A stretch of DNA of 53,639 bases, taken from positions 1 to 53,639 of the forward strand of contig NZ_BCYT01000022.1 in the NCBI RefSeq assembly GCF_001598335.1, in the 5' to 3' direction. Every line of letters begins with the position of its first letter. The stretch's first letter is position 1. Both the position numbers and the translations under genes were made by a program. The DNA is from Sphingobium abikonense NBRC 16140 (GTDB lineage: Bacteria; Pseudomonadota; Alphaproteobacteria; Sphingomonadales; Sphingomonadaceae). The notes under the pieces are model-generated. The model was not told the origin of the DNA. It saw only the letters and a list, made by a program, of their open reading frames with translations, and searched no databases. Positions 27,771 to 36,646 of this stretch are shown here, piece after piece.

Positions 27771-28340
27771 ATGGCGTGGGATGTCAGCCGTCGCACCGTC
27801 GTGAGCGGTGGCGCCGTGGGTGCTGTCGTTGCCGGTCTGGGAATCGGCCGCAGCGCTTTTGCTCAGCGGCCGCGCAAGATCATCGTCATCGAAGAGACGC
27901 ACGTTCCCGAAAGTCGACTATTTGCCGAAACCTTTATCAATTCGGGGCGCGCAGCGCAGGTTGTCCGGATCGACCGGAGCTTCAACGGCCTGCTGCATGA
28001 ACTTGAAGCGGTTGAAGGCGTGCTGGTCGGCCTTACTTCCGATCCCGCGGCGATGATCGCCGGGCAGATCCTTGTGGCCGGCGGCGCCCGCCCGCTACTG
28101 CAGTGGACCCATCAATACCGCAAGCTGCGCTGGGAACACCAGACTGTCGGCGCGCCAACGCTGCTTGCGCGGGCCAGCGTCGGCTGGCCCAGCGTTCTTG
28201 CCCACCACATGCAGGATGCGCTCGTCGGCGATCGCCAGGATGCCGAACTGCGGTGCCAGTCAGGACATTGCGGCCTCGGTGGCAAGAGCCCCGGCATGCT
28301 GGTTTCATGGGCATTCGAAGTGGGAGTACAGCAGTCGTGA
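27771..28340 (+). CDS. Tat-exported protein of unknown function, next to a VAO-type flavoprotein
   Basis: I do not recognise this 189-residue protein. It begins with a twin-arginine signal (SRRTVVSGGAVGAVVAG, cleavage near SAFAQ about residue 30) and so should reach the periplasm folded. The mature part starts RKIIVIEETHVPESR and includes a hydrophobic turn and a CxxxxC pair (CQSGHC) near residue 162-167. It overlaps the VAO-type gene by four bases (GTGA), which suggests that the two proteins work together. In the p-cresol pch operon a gene of unknown role, pchX, also sits beside pchF; this protein may play the same part, perhaps carrying the signal-less flavoprotein through the Tat pore. The ATG at 27771 follows GGAAGGGAA. 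Confidence 0.75.
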   Translation: MAWDVSRRTVVSGGAVGAVVAGLGIGRSAFAQRPRKIIVIEETHVPESRLFAETFINSGRAAQVVRIDRSFNGLLHELEAVEGVLVGLTSDPAAMIAGQILVAGGARPLLQWTHQYRKLRWEHQTVGAPTLLARASVGWPSVLAHHMQDALVGDRQDAELRCQSGHCGLGGKSPGMLVSWAFEVGVQQS

Positions 28341-29932
28341 GTACGCGCATGCCACAAGGGGTCGACGCCGCAACCTTTACCAAGGCTCTGGACGAATTAG
28401 CGGCTATCGTCGGCAAGGAATGGGTCTTCGTCGATGAACTGCCGCTGTCGGCCTATCGCGACGCCTATTCACCGCTGGCCGATGGCGAGATGCTGCCCTC
28501 GGCTGCCGTGGCACCGGCCAACATGGAACAGATTCAGCAGGCGCTGAAGGTATTCAACGCTTACAAGCTGCCGATCTGGACATTCGGCAACGGCCGCAAT
28601 TTCGCTTATGGTGGCCCGGCCCCGCGCCAGTCCGGTTATGTCATGTTCGACCTCAAGCGGATGAACCGCATTCTCGAAGTCAACGAGAAATACGGCTATG
28701 CGCTGGTCGAACCAGGCGTGTCCTATTTTCAGCTTCACCGCCATCTGCGCAAGATCGGCAGCAAGCTTTGGGTCGATCCTGCGGCACCAGGTTGGGGCGG
28801 CGTCATGGGCAACGCGCTTGAACATGGCGCGGGTTACACCCCCTACGGCGATCACTTCGTCATGCAGTGCGGCATGGAAGTGGTCCTTGCCGACGGTAAG
28901 GTCGTCCGCACCGGTCAGGGCGCGATCGAGGGGTCGCAGCATTGGCAATCCACCAAGCATGCCGCCGGTCCGCATTTTGATGGCATGTTCACCCAGTCCA
29001 ATTTCGGCATTGTGACCAAGATGGGTATCTGGTTGATGCCCGAACCGCCGGGCTACAAGCCGTTCATGATCACTTACGAGCGCGAGGAAGACCTTGCCGC
29101 AATCTTCGATGCGGTGCTGCCGCTGAAAATCAACCAGGTTATCCCGAACGCCGCTGTGGCGGTCGATCTGTTGTGGGAAGTGTCCGCCAAGACCACGCGT
29201 CGCCATTACTTCGACGGCAAGGGCCCTATCCCGGATTCGATCCGCAAAAAGATCGCGTCGGATCATGGGTTAGGCATGTGGAACTTCTACGCAGCGCTCT
29301 ATGGCCCGCCACCGATCATCGAGAACAACTGGAAGCTCGTCGAGGCAGCGATGATGAGCATTCCGGGTGCCAAACTGCACCTTGACCGCGAGAACGACCC
29401 CGCCTGGGACTATCGCGTCCAGCTGATGCGCGGTGAACCCAACATGACCGAGTTCAGCATCATGAACTGGATCGGCGGCGGCGGGCACATCAACTTTTCG
29501 CCAATCTCGGCACCCGACGGCAAGGAAGCGCTGAGCCAATACAACTTGATCAAGCAACGCTGCCACGATTTCGGGTTCGACTATATCGGCGAATTCCTGG
29601 TCGGCTGGCGCGACATGCACCACATCCTGATGATCATGTACGATCGCGCCGACGACGGCATGCGCAAGAGCGCCTATGACCTGTTCGGCAAGCTGGTAGA
29701 CGAGGCAGCCGGTGCGGGCTTCGGCGAATACCGCACCCACCTCGCCTTCATGGACCAGATCGCCAAGACCTATAAGCACAACGATGGGGCGCTGTGGGAC
29801 CTGCACCACCGTCTCAAGGACGTGCTAGACCCCAACGGCATCCTCTCCCCCGGCAAGCAGGGGATATGGCCCCAGGCGATGCGCAACCAAGCGCAATCAC
29901 ACGGCCGGCTGAACAAAGACTTCAAGGATTGA
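28337..29932 (+). CDS. VAO-family flavoprotein for 4-alkylphenols or 4-hydroxybenzyl alcohols
   Basis: This 531-residue protein belongs to the family of vanillyl-alcohol oxidase, eugenol oxidase/hydroxylase and p-cresol methylhydroxylase (PchF). It has the FAD-binding GRNFAYG (86-92) and GYTPYGDHFVMQCGMEVV blocks and, in the cap and C-terminal part, GGGGHINFSP, RDMHH and GEYRTHLAFMD. H384 aligns with the His that binds FAD covalently in VAO, while the Tyr used by PchF is M376 here. Y465 and R466 match the phenolate-binding Tyr-Arg pair. E419 aligns with a Glu of PchF where VAO has Thr, so it mixes traits of both. The GTG at 28337 overlaps the previous stop; ATG 28349 is an alternative. No signal peptide is visible. 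The cytochrome at 34584 is a likely electron acceptor. Confidence 0.88.
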   Translation: MSTRMPQGVDAATFTKALDELAAIVGKEWVFVDELPLSAYRDAYSPLADGEMLPSAAVAPANMEQIQQALKVFNAYKLPIWTFGNGRNFAYGGPAPRQSGYVMFDLKRMNRILEVNEKYGYALVEPGVSYFQLHRHLRKIGSKLWVDPAAPGWGGVMGNALEHGAGYTPYGDHFVMQCGMEVVLADGKVVRTGQGAIEGSQHWQSTKHAAGPHFDGMFTQSNFGIVTKMGIWLMPEPPGYKPFMITYEREEDLAAIFDAVLPLKINQVIPNAAVAVDLLWEVSAKTTRRHYFDGKGPIPDSIRKKIASDHGLGMWNFYAALYGPPPIIENNWKLVEAAMMSIPGAKLHLDRENDPAWDYRVQLMRGEPNMTEFSIMNWIGGGGHINFSPISAPDGKEALSQYNLIKQRCHDFGFDYIGEFLVGWRDMHHILMIMYDRADDGMRKSAYDLFGKLVDEAAGAGFGEYRTHLAFMDQIAKTYKHNDGALWDLHHRLKDVLDPNGILSPGKQGIWPQAMRNQAQSHGRLNKDFKD

Positions 29933-29937
29933 CGACC

Positions 29938-31377
29938 ATGACGCAAATTGAGCACTGGATTGGCGGCACCGCCGTGGCTGCAACGGGCGGGGCCTATTTC
30001 GACGATCTCAACCCGGTCGACGATTCGGTCTATTCCCGGGTCCCCGCCGGCACCGCGGAAGACGTGAACCGCGCCGTGGAGAACGCGCATCAGGCCTATC
30101 TCCAGCATCGCGATCTGCCCGCCGCAGTGCGCGAAGGGTGGATCGCGAAAGCCGCCGAAATCATGGAGCGCGATACCGCCAAATTCGCCGACGTGCTGGT
30201 CGACGAAATCGGTTCGCCGATCGCCAAGGCCGGGTTCGAAACCCGCTTCGCGGTCAGCTTCCTGCGCGCGGCGATCGGCGTGCCGCGCCGGATTCGGGGG
30301 GAAACGATCCCTTCGGACACCCCTGGGCGGTTCAGCATGAGCCTGCGCCAGCCGGTCGGTGTGGTCGCCGGGATTACCCCGTTCAACGTGCCGCTGATCA
30401 AGGGGATCAAACAGTCGGCCATGGCCCTGGCCACAGGCAACGCCTTCGTGCTGCTACCCTCGGAAGCCGCGCCAATGATCGCCGATCTGCTCGCTAAATT
30501 GTGGAAGGAGGCCGGCGTTCCCGACGGCTTGTTCAACGTGGTCTACGGCAATGGCGCGGAGATCGGCGACGTGCTGACCGGCCATCCCAAGGTCGCATCG
30601 ATAACCTTCACCGGGTCCTCGCGCGTCGGCAAGCACATCGCCGAAATCGCGGCCCGCAACCTCAAGAAGTACACGCTGGAGCTGGGCGGCAAGAGCCCGC
30701 TGGTGATCTGCGCCGATGCCGATCTGGACAAGGCGGTCAACGCCGCGCTGTTCAGCATCTTCATGTACCAGGGCCAGGTCTGCATGGGGGCTTCGCGGAT
30801 CTATGTGGAACAGTCGATCTTCGACCAGTTCGCCAAGGCCTTCGCCGCCGCGACAGGCCGCGCCAAGAGCGGCGACCTGCGCGATCCTACCACCATGCTG
30901 GGCCCGATAATTTCCGAACGCCAGCGCGACCGGGTCTGCCGCCACATCGACGATGCCCGGTCCAAGGGCGCAGAACTGCTAGCCGGTGCTGAGTGGAACG
31001 GAAACGTATGCTCAGCGACGGTACTGCGCGGCGTTACAGCCGAAATGACCGTGTTCGAGGAAGAGACCTTCGGCCCGGTCACCTCGCTCTTTCCGTTCAA
31101 CACACTTGAGGAAGTGCTCGAACTCGCCAACAACACCGAATACGGCCTCAGCGCGTCGATCTTCACCCGCGATCTCGACAAGGCTCTGGCCTTTGCCCAA
31201 CGTGCCGAAGCGGGGATGGTCCACATCAACGCGCCGACCCTTCACGACGAGCCCCACGTCCCGTTCGGCGGAACCAAAGCGTCAGGTTTCGGGCGCGAAG
31301 GGACCGAAGCCGATCTCGAGATCATGACCGAATGGAAATGGGTCACGATCCAGTCGGCGACTGAGGGCGGACACTGA
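29938..31377 (+). CDS. Aromatic aldehyde dehydrogenase (vanillin/benzaldehyde/salicylaldehyde type)
   Basis: This 479-residue NAD(P)-dependent dehydrogenase has ITPFNVPL near 147-153, general base E248 in LELGGKS and catalytic C282 in YQGQVCMGASR. The start region and the DEPHVPFGGTKASGFGREG motif near the C terminus resemble NahF, Vdh and XylC-like aromatic aldehyde dehydrogenases. Placed between the VAO-type flavoprotein and the UbiD-type decarboxylase, it most likely oxidises the 4-hydroxybenzaldehyde-type product to the benzoate that is then decarboxylated. The ATG at 29938 is used; the frame open further upstream belongs to the flavoprotein gene. Confidence 0.87.
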   Translation: MTQIEHWIGGTAVAATGGAYFDDLNPVDDSVYSRVPAGTAEDVNRAVENAHQAYLQHRDLPAAVREGWIAKAAEIMERDTAKFADVLVDEIGSPIAKAGFETRFAVSFLRAAIGVPRRIRGETIPSDTPGRFSMSLRQPVGVVAGITPFNVPLIKGIKQSAMALATGNAFVLLPSEAAPMIADLLAKLWKEAGVPDGLFNVVYGNGAEIGDVLTGHPKVASITFTGSSRVGKHIAEIAARNLKKYTLELGGKSPLVICADADLDKAVNAALFSIFMYQGQVCMGASRIYVEQSIFDQFAKAFAAATGRAKSGDLRDPTTMLGPIISERQRDRVCRHIDDARSKGAELLAGAEWNGNVCSATVLRGVTAEMTVFEEETFGPVTSLFPFNTLEEVLELANNTEYGLSASIFTRDLDKALAFAQRAEAGMVHINAPTLHDEPHVPFGGTKASGFGREGTEADLEIMTEWKWVTIQSATEGGH

Positions 31378-31390
31378 CAGGCGGGAACGA

Positions 31391-32851
31391 ATGACCATGA
31401 ACGATCTCCCTAACCGCGCCCGCTCGATCTCGTCGCTGCGCGACTTCCTCGAACTGCTCGAGGATGCCGGCCAGGCGATCACCTGGAGCGATGCGGTGAT
31501 GCCCGAACCCGGCGTGCGCAACATAGCCGTCGCCGCATCGCGCGATGCCAACGGCGCGCCGGCGATCGTATTCGACAATATCACCGGTTACCCCGGCAAG
31601 CGCTTGGCGGTGGGCGTCCATGGTTCGTGGGACAATATCGCCCTGCTGCTGGGCCGACCTAAAGGCACGACCATCCGCGAGCTTTTCTTCGAGATCGCCG
31701 GCCGCTGGGGCGATCAGGAAGCGCAAATCAGCTTTGTCCCAGAAGCCCAGGCCCCGGTGCACGAATGCCGGATCGAACAGGACATCAACCTTTACGATGT
31801 CCTGCCGGTCTATCGGATCAACGAATATGATGGCGGGTTCTACATCGGCAAGGCCTCGGTCGCCTCGCGCGATCCGCTCGATCCAGACAATTTCGGCAAG
31901 CAGAATGTCGGCATCTATCGCCTGCAGATCCAAGGGCCGGACAGCTTCACCCTGATGACGATCCCCTCCCACGACATGGGACGTCAGATCATGGCGGCCG
32001 AACGGGAAGGCGTTCCGCTAAAGATTGCGGTCATGCTGGGTAATCATCCCGGCCTTGCGGTGTTTGCTGCCACCCCGATCGGCTACGAGGAATCGGAATA
32101 TTCCTATGCCTCGGCGATGATGGGCGCGCCAATCCGGCTGACCAAATCGGGCAACGGGATCGACATCCTGGCCGACAGCGAAATCGTGATAGAGGCCGAA
32201 CTGCAACTGGGTGAACGCGAGCTGGAAGGGCCGTTCGGCGAATTCCCCGGTTCCTACAGCGGCGTGCGCAAGGCGCCGATCTTCAAGGTCACGGCGGTGT
32301 CGCACCGGCGCGATCCGATCTTCGAGAACATTTACATCGGGCGCGGCTGGACCGAGCACGATACGCTGATCGGCCTGCACACCTCCGCCCCGATCTATGC
32401 CCAGCTGCGCCAGAGCTTCCCCGAAGTCACCGCGGTCAACGCGCTTTACCAGCACGGACTGACCGGGATCATCTCGGTCAAGAACCGCATGGCCGGCTTT
32501 GCCAAGACGGTCGCGCTGCGCGCGCTGAGCACGCCGCACGGCGTGATGTACCTCAAGAACCTGATTATGGTCGATGCCGATGTCGATCCGTTCGATCTCA
32601 ACCAGGTGATGTGGGCGCTTTCGACCCGCACCCGTGCGGACGATATCATCGTGCTGCCCAACATGCCTGCCGTGCCGATCGATCCTTCGGCAGTGGTCCC
32701 GGGCAAGGGGCACCGCCTGATCATCGACGCGACCAGCTATCTCCCGCCCGATCCGGTGGGTGAAGCGCACCTTGTCACCCCGCCGACCGGGGACGAGATC
32801 GACGCCCTGAGCAAGCGGATCCGCGAAATGCAGCTGGGAGCCCTGTCATGA
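31391..32851 (+). CDS. UbiD-family prenyl-FMN-dependent decarboxylase (hydroxyarylic acid type)
   Basis: This 486-residue protein is a UbiD-type decarboxylase. The catalytic region LEGPFGEF gives E279 and E284, matching the E277/E282 pair of Fdc1, and R177 in IYRLQI matches its essential Arg; H194 and E233 lie in the metal/phosphate region. It is accompanied by a small D subunit immediately downstream and UbiX upstream, the three-gene arrangement of VdcBCD, ShdBCD, LpdBCD and AroY systems. These remove the carboxylate from vanillate, 4-hydroxybenzoate, gallate or protocatechuate. If protocatechuate is the substrate here, the product would be catechol, ready for the meta pathway; this is inferred. 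The start is ATG 31391 (31397 possible). Confidence 0.92.
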   Translation: MTMNDLPNRARSISSLRDFLELLEDAGQAITWSDAVMPEPGVRNIAVAASRDANGAPAIVFDNITGYPGKRLAVGVHGSWDNIALLLGRPKGTTIRELFFEIAGRWGDQEAQISFVPEAQAPVHECRIEQDINLYDVLPVYRINEYDGGFYIGKASVASRDPLDPDNFGKQNVGIYRLQIQGPDSFTLMTIPSHDMGRQIMAAEREGVPLKIAVMLGNHPGLAVFAATPIGYEESEYSYASAMMGAPIRLTKSGNGIDILADSEIVIEAELQLGERELEGPFGEFPGSYSGVRKAPIFKVTAVSHRRDPIFENIYIGRGWTEHDTLIGLHTSAPIYAQLRQSFPEVTAVNALYQHGLTGIISVKNRMAGFAKTVALRALSTPHGVMYLKNLIMVDADVDPFDLNQVMWALSTRTRADDIIVLPNMPAVPIDPSAVVPGKGHRLIIDATSYLPPDPVGEAHLVTPPTGDEIDALSKRIREMQLGALS

Positions 32852-33072
32852 CCACCACCGTCTGCGGGCGCTGCAAATCGAGCGGCGCTGTCACCGATCA
32901 TCAGGGCAGGCAGGACGGCGCGGTCGTGTGGACGATCCTGCGCTGCCCGACCTGCAACTTTTCCTGGCGCGACAGCGAACCGGCCCGCGCTATCGACCCG
33001 GCTGTGCGCTCGGCCGATTTCGCCGTCGATGCCGGCGATCTCCAGCGTTATCCCAAGATTCTCCAGCAATAA
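32848..33072 (+). CDS. Small D subunit of hydroxyarylic acid decarboxylase (VdcD/YclD-like)
   Basis: This 74-residue protein has two CxxC pairs (CGRC near residue 6 and CPTC near 33), a WTILRC strand and a WRDSEP turn, as in VdcD/YclD/ShdD, the small third subunit of non-oxidative hydroxyarylic acid decarboxylases. The cysteines suggest a zinc ribbon. In known systems this subunit is needed for, or enhances, activity of the UbiD-like partner. It overlaps the UbiD gene by four bases (ATGA), which agrees with a shared complex. Confidence 0.88.
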   Translation: MTTTVCGRCKSSGAVTDHQGRQDGAVVWTILRCPTCNFSWRDSEPARAIDPAVRSADFAVDAGDLQRYPKILQQ

Positions 33073-33085
33073 GGCTCCCAACGCC

Positions 33086-34552
33086 ATGATCGATCAAGCC
33101 CGCCAGACGGCCACGCTCGGCACCCTCGCCCAGGCACTCGGCAAGGCCGCCGTCGATACCAGCCCGCAGACCCTGGCCCGCTATGCTGTCCCAGGGATGG
33201 CACCGGCAGGCGTGGTGCTTCCGGCCGATGAAGCCCAGCTCGCCAAGGTGCTGGAAGCTGCGCGCACCAGCGGCGGTGTGGTCCAGACGGTCTGCAACGG
33301 CGCCTACGGACTTGAAAAAGCCGTACAGGACAAGGTGATCGTGCTTGACCTGCAGAAGATGAACAAGGTCCTCGAGGTCAATGACGAACTGGCCACCTGC
33401 CTTGTCGAACCGGGCGTCACCTTCCGCCAGCTCGATGCCCACATCAAGGAAAAGGGAATTAAGTTGTGGGTCGACTTTCCCGGCAATCCCGATGAAAGCG
33501 TGGCCGCCAGTTTCATCAACCGCCGCCCCGGCTACACCCCCTATTCCGATCATTTCCTGATGCAGTGCGGGCTCGAGGTCATGCTGGCTGATGGCAAGAT
33601 GGTGCGCACCGGCATGGGCGCCATGCCCAAGAGCACCTGCTGGCAGCTGTTCAAGTTCGGCTATGGCCCTTGGGTCGATGGCCTGTTCACCCAGTCCGAT
33701 TTCGGGGTGGTGACCAAGGTGGGCATGTGGATGATGCCGCAGCCCCCGGCGCACCAGACCTTCATGGTCTCGGTCCCCAAGGAGGACGATCTGGGCGCGT
33801 TGTTGGACGTGCTCGGGCCGCTCAAGCTCAACATGGTGGTGGCCAATGGCGTCGCGGTGGGCAATGCGCTCCACGAAGCGGCCCTGCTCGGCAAGCGCCG
33901 CGCCGATTTTGAGGGCCAGGGGCCGATGGCGGCAAGCGCGGTCAAGGCCGCTGGTGAGGTGCTCGGACTAGGCTACTGGAACCTTTACGGCTCGCTCTAT
34001 GGCCTGCCCGGCAACGTCGCGATCCTGTGGGACATGGTCAAGGGCGCGTTCTCGTCGATCAGCGGCGCAAGGGTGATTACCGATGGCAAGGGCATCGATC
34101 CCAAGCTGTGGGCCTGGCGGATGGGCACTATGACCGGTGTGGTGGCCGATCCCCCGGCCAGGACAGCAGGCTGGAGCGGCGACATGGCGCTTACGGTCAA
34201 CCCGGTCAGCCCTGTGGATGGCGAGGAAGCCGTCAAGCTCTATGAACTGTCGCGCGATATCTGTGCCAAAAACGGCTTCGACTTCGTTGGCGAAACCACC
34301 GCGATCTGGCGTTCGGCCAACCATCGCCAGGTGCTGCCCCATGCCGCCGGGAAGGGCGAGGATGCGGTACGGGCCAAGACCTGCGCCGAAGCCCTGATCG
34401 CCGCGCAGGCCGAGGCCGGCTTCGGCCAGATCCTGACCGACCCCGGGCTGGGGGCGGCGGTTGCCAAGACCTATGAAAAGGGTGGCCGCTCGGCCCTGCA
34501 TGCGCGGGTCAAGCAGGCGCTTGATCCCAACTCGATCTTTGCCTCGGTCTGA
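33086..34552 (+). CDS. Second VAO-family protein, with degenerate active site
   Basis: This 488-residue protein shares the full PchF/VAO layout with the protein at 28337 (for example LDLQKMNKVLEVND, GYTPYSDHFLMQCGLEVMLADGK, DGLFTQSDFGVVTK), so FAD domain and cap are present. Several functional positions differ, however: A368 stands at the covalent His of VAO, T360 at the Tyr of PchF, I449-L450 replace the Tyr-Arg pair that holds the phenolate, and the RDMHH block is RSANH. The GRN part of GRNxxYG is lost. It may bind FAD loosely, use a non-phenolic substrate or act as a structural partner of the first flavoprotein; Geobacter p-cresol methylhydroxylase is reported to contain two different alpha subunits. 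A cytochrome c gene follows. Confidence 0.85.
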   Translation: MIDQARQTATLGTLAQALGKAAVDTSPQTLARYAVPGMAPAGVVLPADEAQLAKVLEAARTSGGVVQTVCNGAYGLEKAVQDKVIVLDLQKMNKVLEVNDELATCLVEPGVTFRQLDAHIKEKGIKLWVDFPGNPDESVAASFINRRPGYTPYSDHFLMQCGLEVMLADGKMVRTGMGAMPKSTCWQLFKFGYGPWVDGLFTQSDFGVVTKVGMWMMPQPPAHQTFMVSVPKEDDLGALLDVLGPLKLNMVVANGVAVGNALHEAALLGKRRADFEGQGPMAASAVKAAGEVLGLGYWNLYGSLYGLPGNVAILWDMVKGAFSSISGARVITDGKGIDPKLWAWRMGTMTGVVADPPARTAGWSGDMALTVNPVSPVDGEEAVKLYELSRDICAKNGFDFVGETTAIWRSANHRQVLPHAAGKGEDAVRAKTCAEALIAAQAEAGFGQILTDPGLGAAVAKTYEKGGRSALHARVKQALDPNSIFASV

Positions 34553-34583
34553 GCCGATGCGTCGCCATGCCTGCGGAGGTAAA

Positions 34584-34949
34584 ATGAATAAGTTCCTCGC
34601 CCTTTCGCTTTTCGCTGCACTTGCTGCCTGTTCGTCCGCACAAGGCGAATCAGTGGTGGACGGTGCGGAGAATTATGAGCGTTACTGCGCAGGTTGCCAC
34701 AACCCCGGCCCGGGCCACGGTGGCACCATGCTGCTGGCCGAAAAAGGTGCTCCGGTGCCTTCGCTCATCGGTCGCAAGGACTTAGATTACGATTACCTAC
34801 ATTCGGTCGTTCGCCAGGGCCTGATCGAAATGCCGCCGTTCCGACCGACCGAATTGTCGGACGCGGAGATCAAGCAGATCTACGATCACATCGTGGCGCA
34901 GAAGCTTCCCCCCGCAAAGGCCGAACCCGCCAAAAACAAGGCACTTTGA
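34584..34949 (+). CDS. Small c-type cytochrome, probable lipoprotein
   Basis: This 121-residue protein has an N-terminal signal with a lipobox-like LAAC (Cys-16), one haem-binding motif CAGCH (35-39) and a likely axial Met at 83 in EMPPF. It would sit on the periplasmic side, perhaps membrane-anchored. In p-cresol methylhydroxylase and eugenol hydroxylase a small cytochrome c subunit (PchC, EhyA) accepts electrons from the flavoprotein, and the position here after two VAO-family genes suggests the same role. GGAGGT precedes the ATG at 34584; the frame open further upstream is not part of the gene. Confidence 0.9.
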   Translation: MNKFLALSLFAALAACSSAQGESVVDGAENYERYCAGCHNPGPGHGGTMLLAEKGAPVPSLIGRKDLDYDYLHSVVRQGLIEMPPFRPTELSDAEIKQIYDHIVAQKLPPAKAEPAKNKAL

Positions 34950-35367
34950 GGTCAAATCAAGCTGGGCGGAAAAGGTCGACAGGGTTCGTAAGGCTGAAAT
35001 TGCTAGGGTGCCAACGGAGTATGCGGATAGCTGGTTGCTTTGGTGAGCACGCACCTTGTGTTTGATAGTCGTCATTATCGATAGCTACGGTACACAAGTG
35101 ATCGCTTAGTTACGCTGTTGTCTGGTTCCGCTCGCCGCACCACAAAAGCGCTTTCGGTCCAGCTTTCCTCGCTGGCCCGGTTGGCCTTGTGCTCGGCAGC
35201 GTAGCCTTCCTGGGAATTTCAGCTCGCTACAACCGCATGCGGGTATTTGCGTGGATTGTTTCACTTTCAGTCTTATCGCCCAAATCACAAAACTCGCGGT
35301 AACGGTTGAAGAACTCCTCGCCATTACGGGATATGAACTTAATTTCATTATATGACGAGCTGAATGT
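34950..35367. other. Intergenic stretch without a recognised gene
   Basis: These 418 bases contain no coding region I can support. The base composition is more AT-rich than the flanking catabolic genes, and short frames on both strands have no family features. No clear terminator follows the cytochrome gene. Since the gene family and codon use change across this gap, it may be an old junction between two transferred blocks. Confidence 0.4.
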
Positions 35368-36552
35368 ATGACTGAAATGGCACGCTTTAATTGGAGCGAT
35401 CCCTTCAACTTTGACGATCAACTGACTGAAGAAGAACGAATGGTGCGTGATGCGGCTCATGGCTTCGCGCAAGGGGAACTTCAGCCCCGGGTCATCAATG
35501 CCTTCCGCGAAGAGCTGAATGCAGCAGAGTTGTTTCCACTCATGGGACAAGCCGGCTTGCTTGGAGCGACGATCCCACAGTCTTATGGCGGTGCTGGAGC
35601 TGGCTATGTCTCCTACGGCCTGATCGCGCGTGAGATTGAGCGCGTGGATTCGGGCTATCGGTCAATGGCATCGGTGCAAAGCTCGCTCGTCATGTATCCG
35701 ATTTTTGCTTTCGGCTCGGAAGAACAGCGGTTTAAATATCTGCCTGGCCTAGCCGCAGGCTCGCTGATCGGCTGCTTCGGCCTGACAGAACCTGATGCGG
35801 GATCTGATCCTGCGGGCATGCGCACAATCGCGAAGAGGATTGATGGTGGCTATGTCCTTTCCGGCATAAAAACATGGATTTCGAATGCTCCTTTCGCCGA
35901 CGTCTTTGTTGTCTGGGCAAAGAGCGAAGCACATGATGGGGCCATTTGCGGCTTCGTGCTTGAAAAGGGCCTGAAGGGGCTTTCCGCTCCCAAGATCAAG
36001 GGCAAGCTCAGCCTGCGTGCCTCGACCACCGGCATGATCTTGATGGACGAGGTTGAGGTTGACGAAGAAGCCTTGCTCCCCGGGGTCCAGGGTCTCAAGG
36101 GCCCCTTCGATTGCCTAAACCGCGCACGCTATGGGATCAGTTGGGGAGCGCTCGGCGCCGCGGAATATTGCATGCACGCAGCCCGCCAATATGGACTTGA
36201 TCGGCACCAGTTTGGAAAGCCGCTTGCCGCCAACCAACTTTATCAAAAGAAGCTCGCCGATATGCAAACGGACATTGCGCTAGGGTTGCAAGCCTCATTG
36301 CGTGTCGGCCGCCTAATGGACGAAGGCAGGTTCGCGCCGGAGATGGTCTCTCTCGTCAAGCGTAACAATGTCGGAAAATCGCTTGATATTGCGCGCCATG
36401 CCCGAGACATGCACGGCGGTAATGGCATCAGCGATGAATATCAAGTCATGCGGCACATGGTGAATCTGGAAACCGTCAACACCTATGAAGGCGCGCACGA
36501 TGTACACGCGCTCATCCTTGGTCGAGCACTCACTGGCATTGCCGCATTCTAG
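35368..36552 (+). CDS. gcdH: Glutaryl-CoA dehydrogenase
   Basis: This 394-residue flavoprotein oxidises and decarboxylates glutaryl-CoA to crotonyl-CoA. It matches GcdH along its length: [63 protein letters not shown] and the catalytic Glu in [20 protein letters not shown]. Codon use is less GC-rich than in region 1. It is transcribed towards the beta-oxidation cluster on the opposite strand, and would complete the breakdown of a C5 or C7 dicarboxylic acid produced there. Confidence 0.95.
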   Translation: MTEMARFNWSDPFNFDDQLTEEERMVRDAAHGFAQGELQPRVINAFREELNAAELFPLMGQAGLLGATIPQSYGGAGAGYVSYGLIAREIERVDSGYRSMASVQSSLVMYPIFAFGSEEQRFKYLPGLAAGSLIGCFGLTEPDAGSDPAGMRTIAKRIDGGYVLSGIKTWISNAPFADVFVVWAKSEAHDGAICGFVLEKGLKGLSAPKIKGKLSLRASTTGMILMDEVEVDEEALLPGVQGLKGPFDCLNRARYGISWGALGAAEYCMHAARQYGLDRHQFGKPLAANQLYQKKLADMQTDIALGLQASLRVGRLMDEGRFAPEMVSLVKRNNVGKSLDIARHARDMHGGNGISDEYQVMRHMVNLETVNTYEGAHDVHALILGRALTGIAAF

Positions 36553-36646
36553 GGTAGGCCACCTTTCTTCTTCAGTGTTGCGCTGCCTGGTCGCAGCAAC
36601 AGTCGTTGTGTCGAGTGAGCGGAAACGACGGAGCGTGGTGGCCGCC

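Noticed and set aside
33086..34552. Annotation as a second functional 4-cresol dehydrogenase
   Set aside because: The Tyr-Arg pair and both known covalent FAD positions are missing, so an ordinary phenol-oxidising activity is doubtful.
35227..35550. A 107-codon frame on the minus strand across the gcdH start
   Set aside because: It overlaps the start of the well-supported gcdH gene, has no ribosome site and no recognisable motif.
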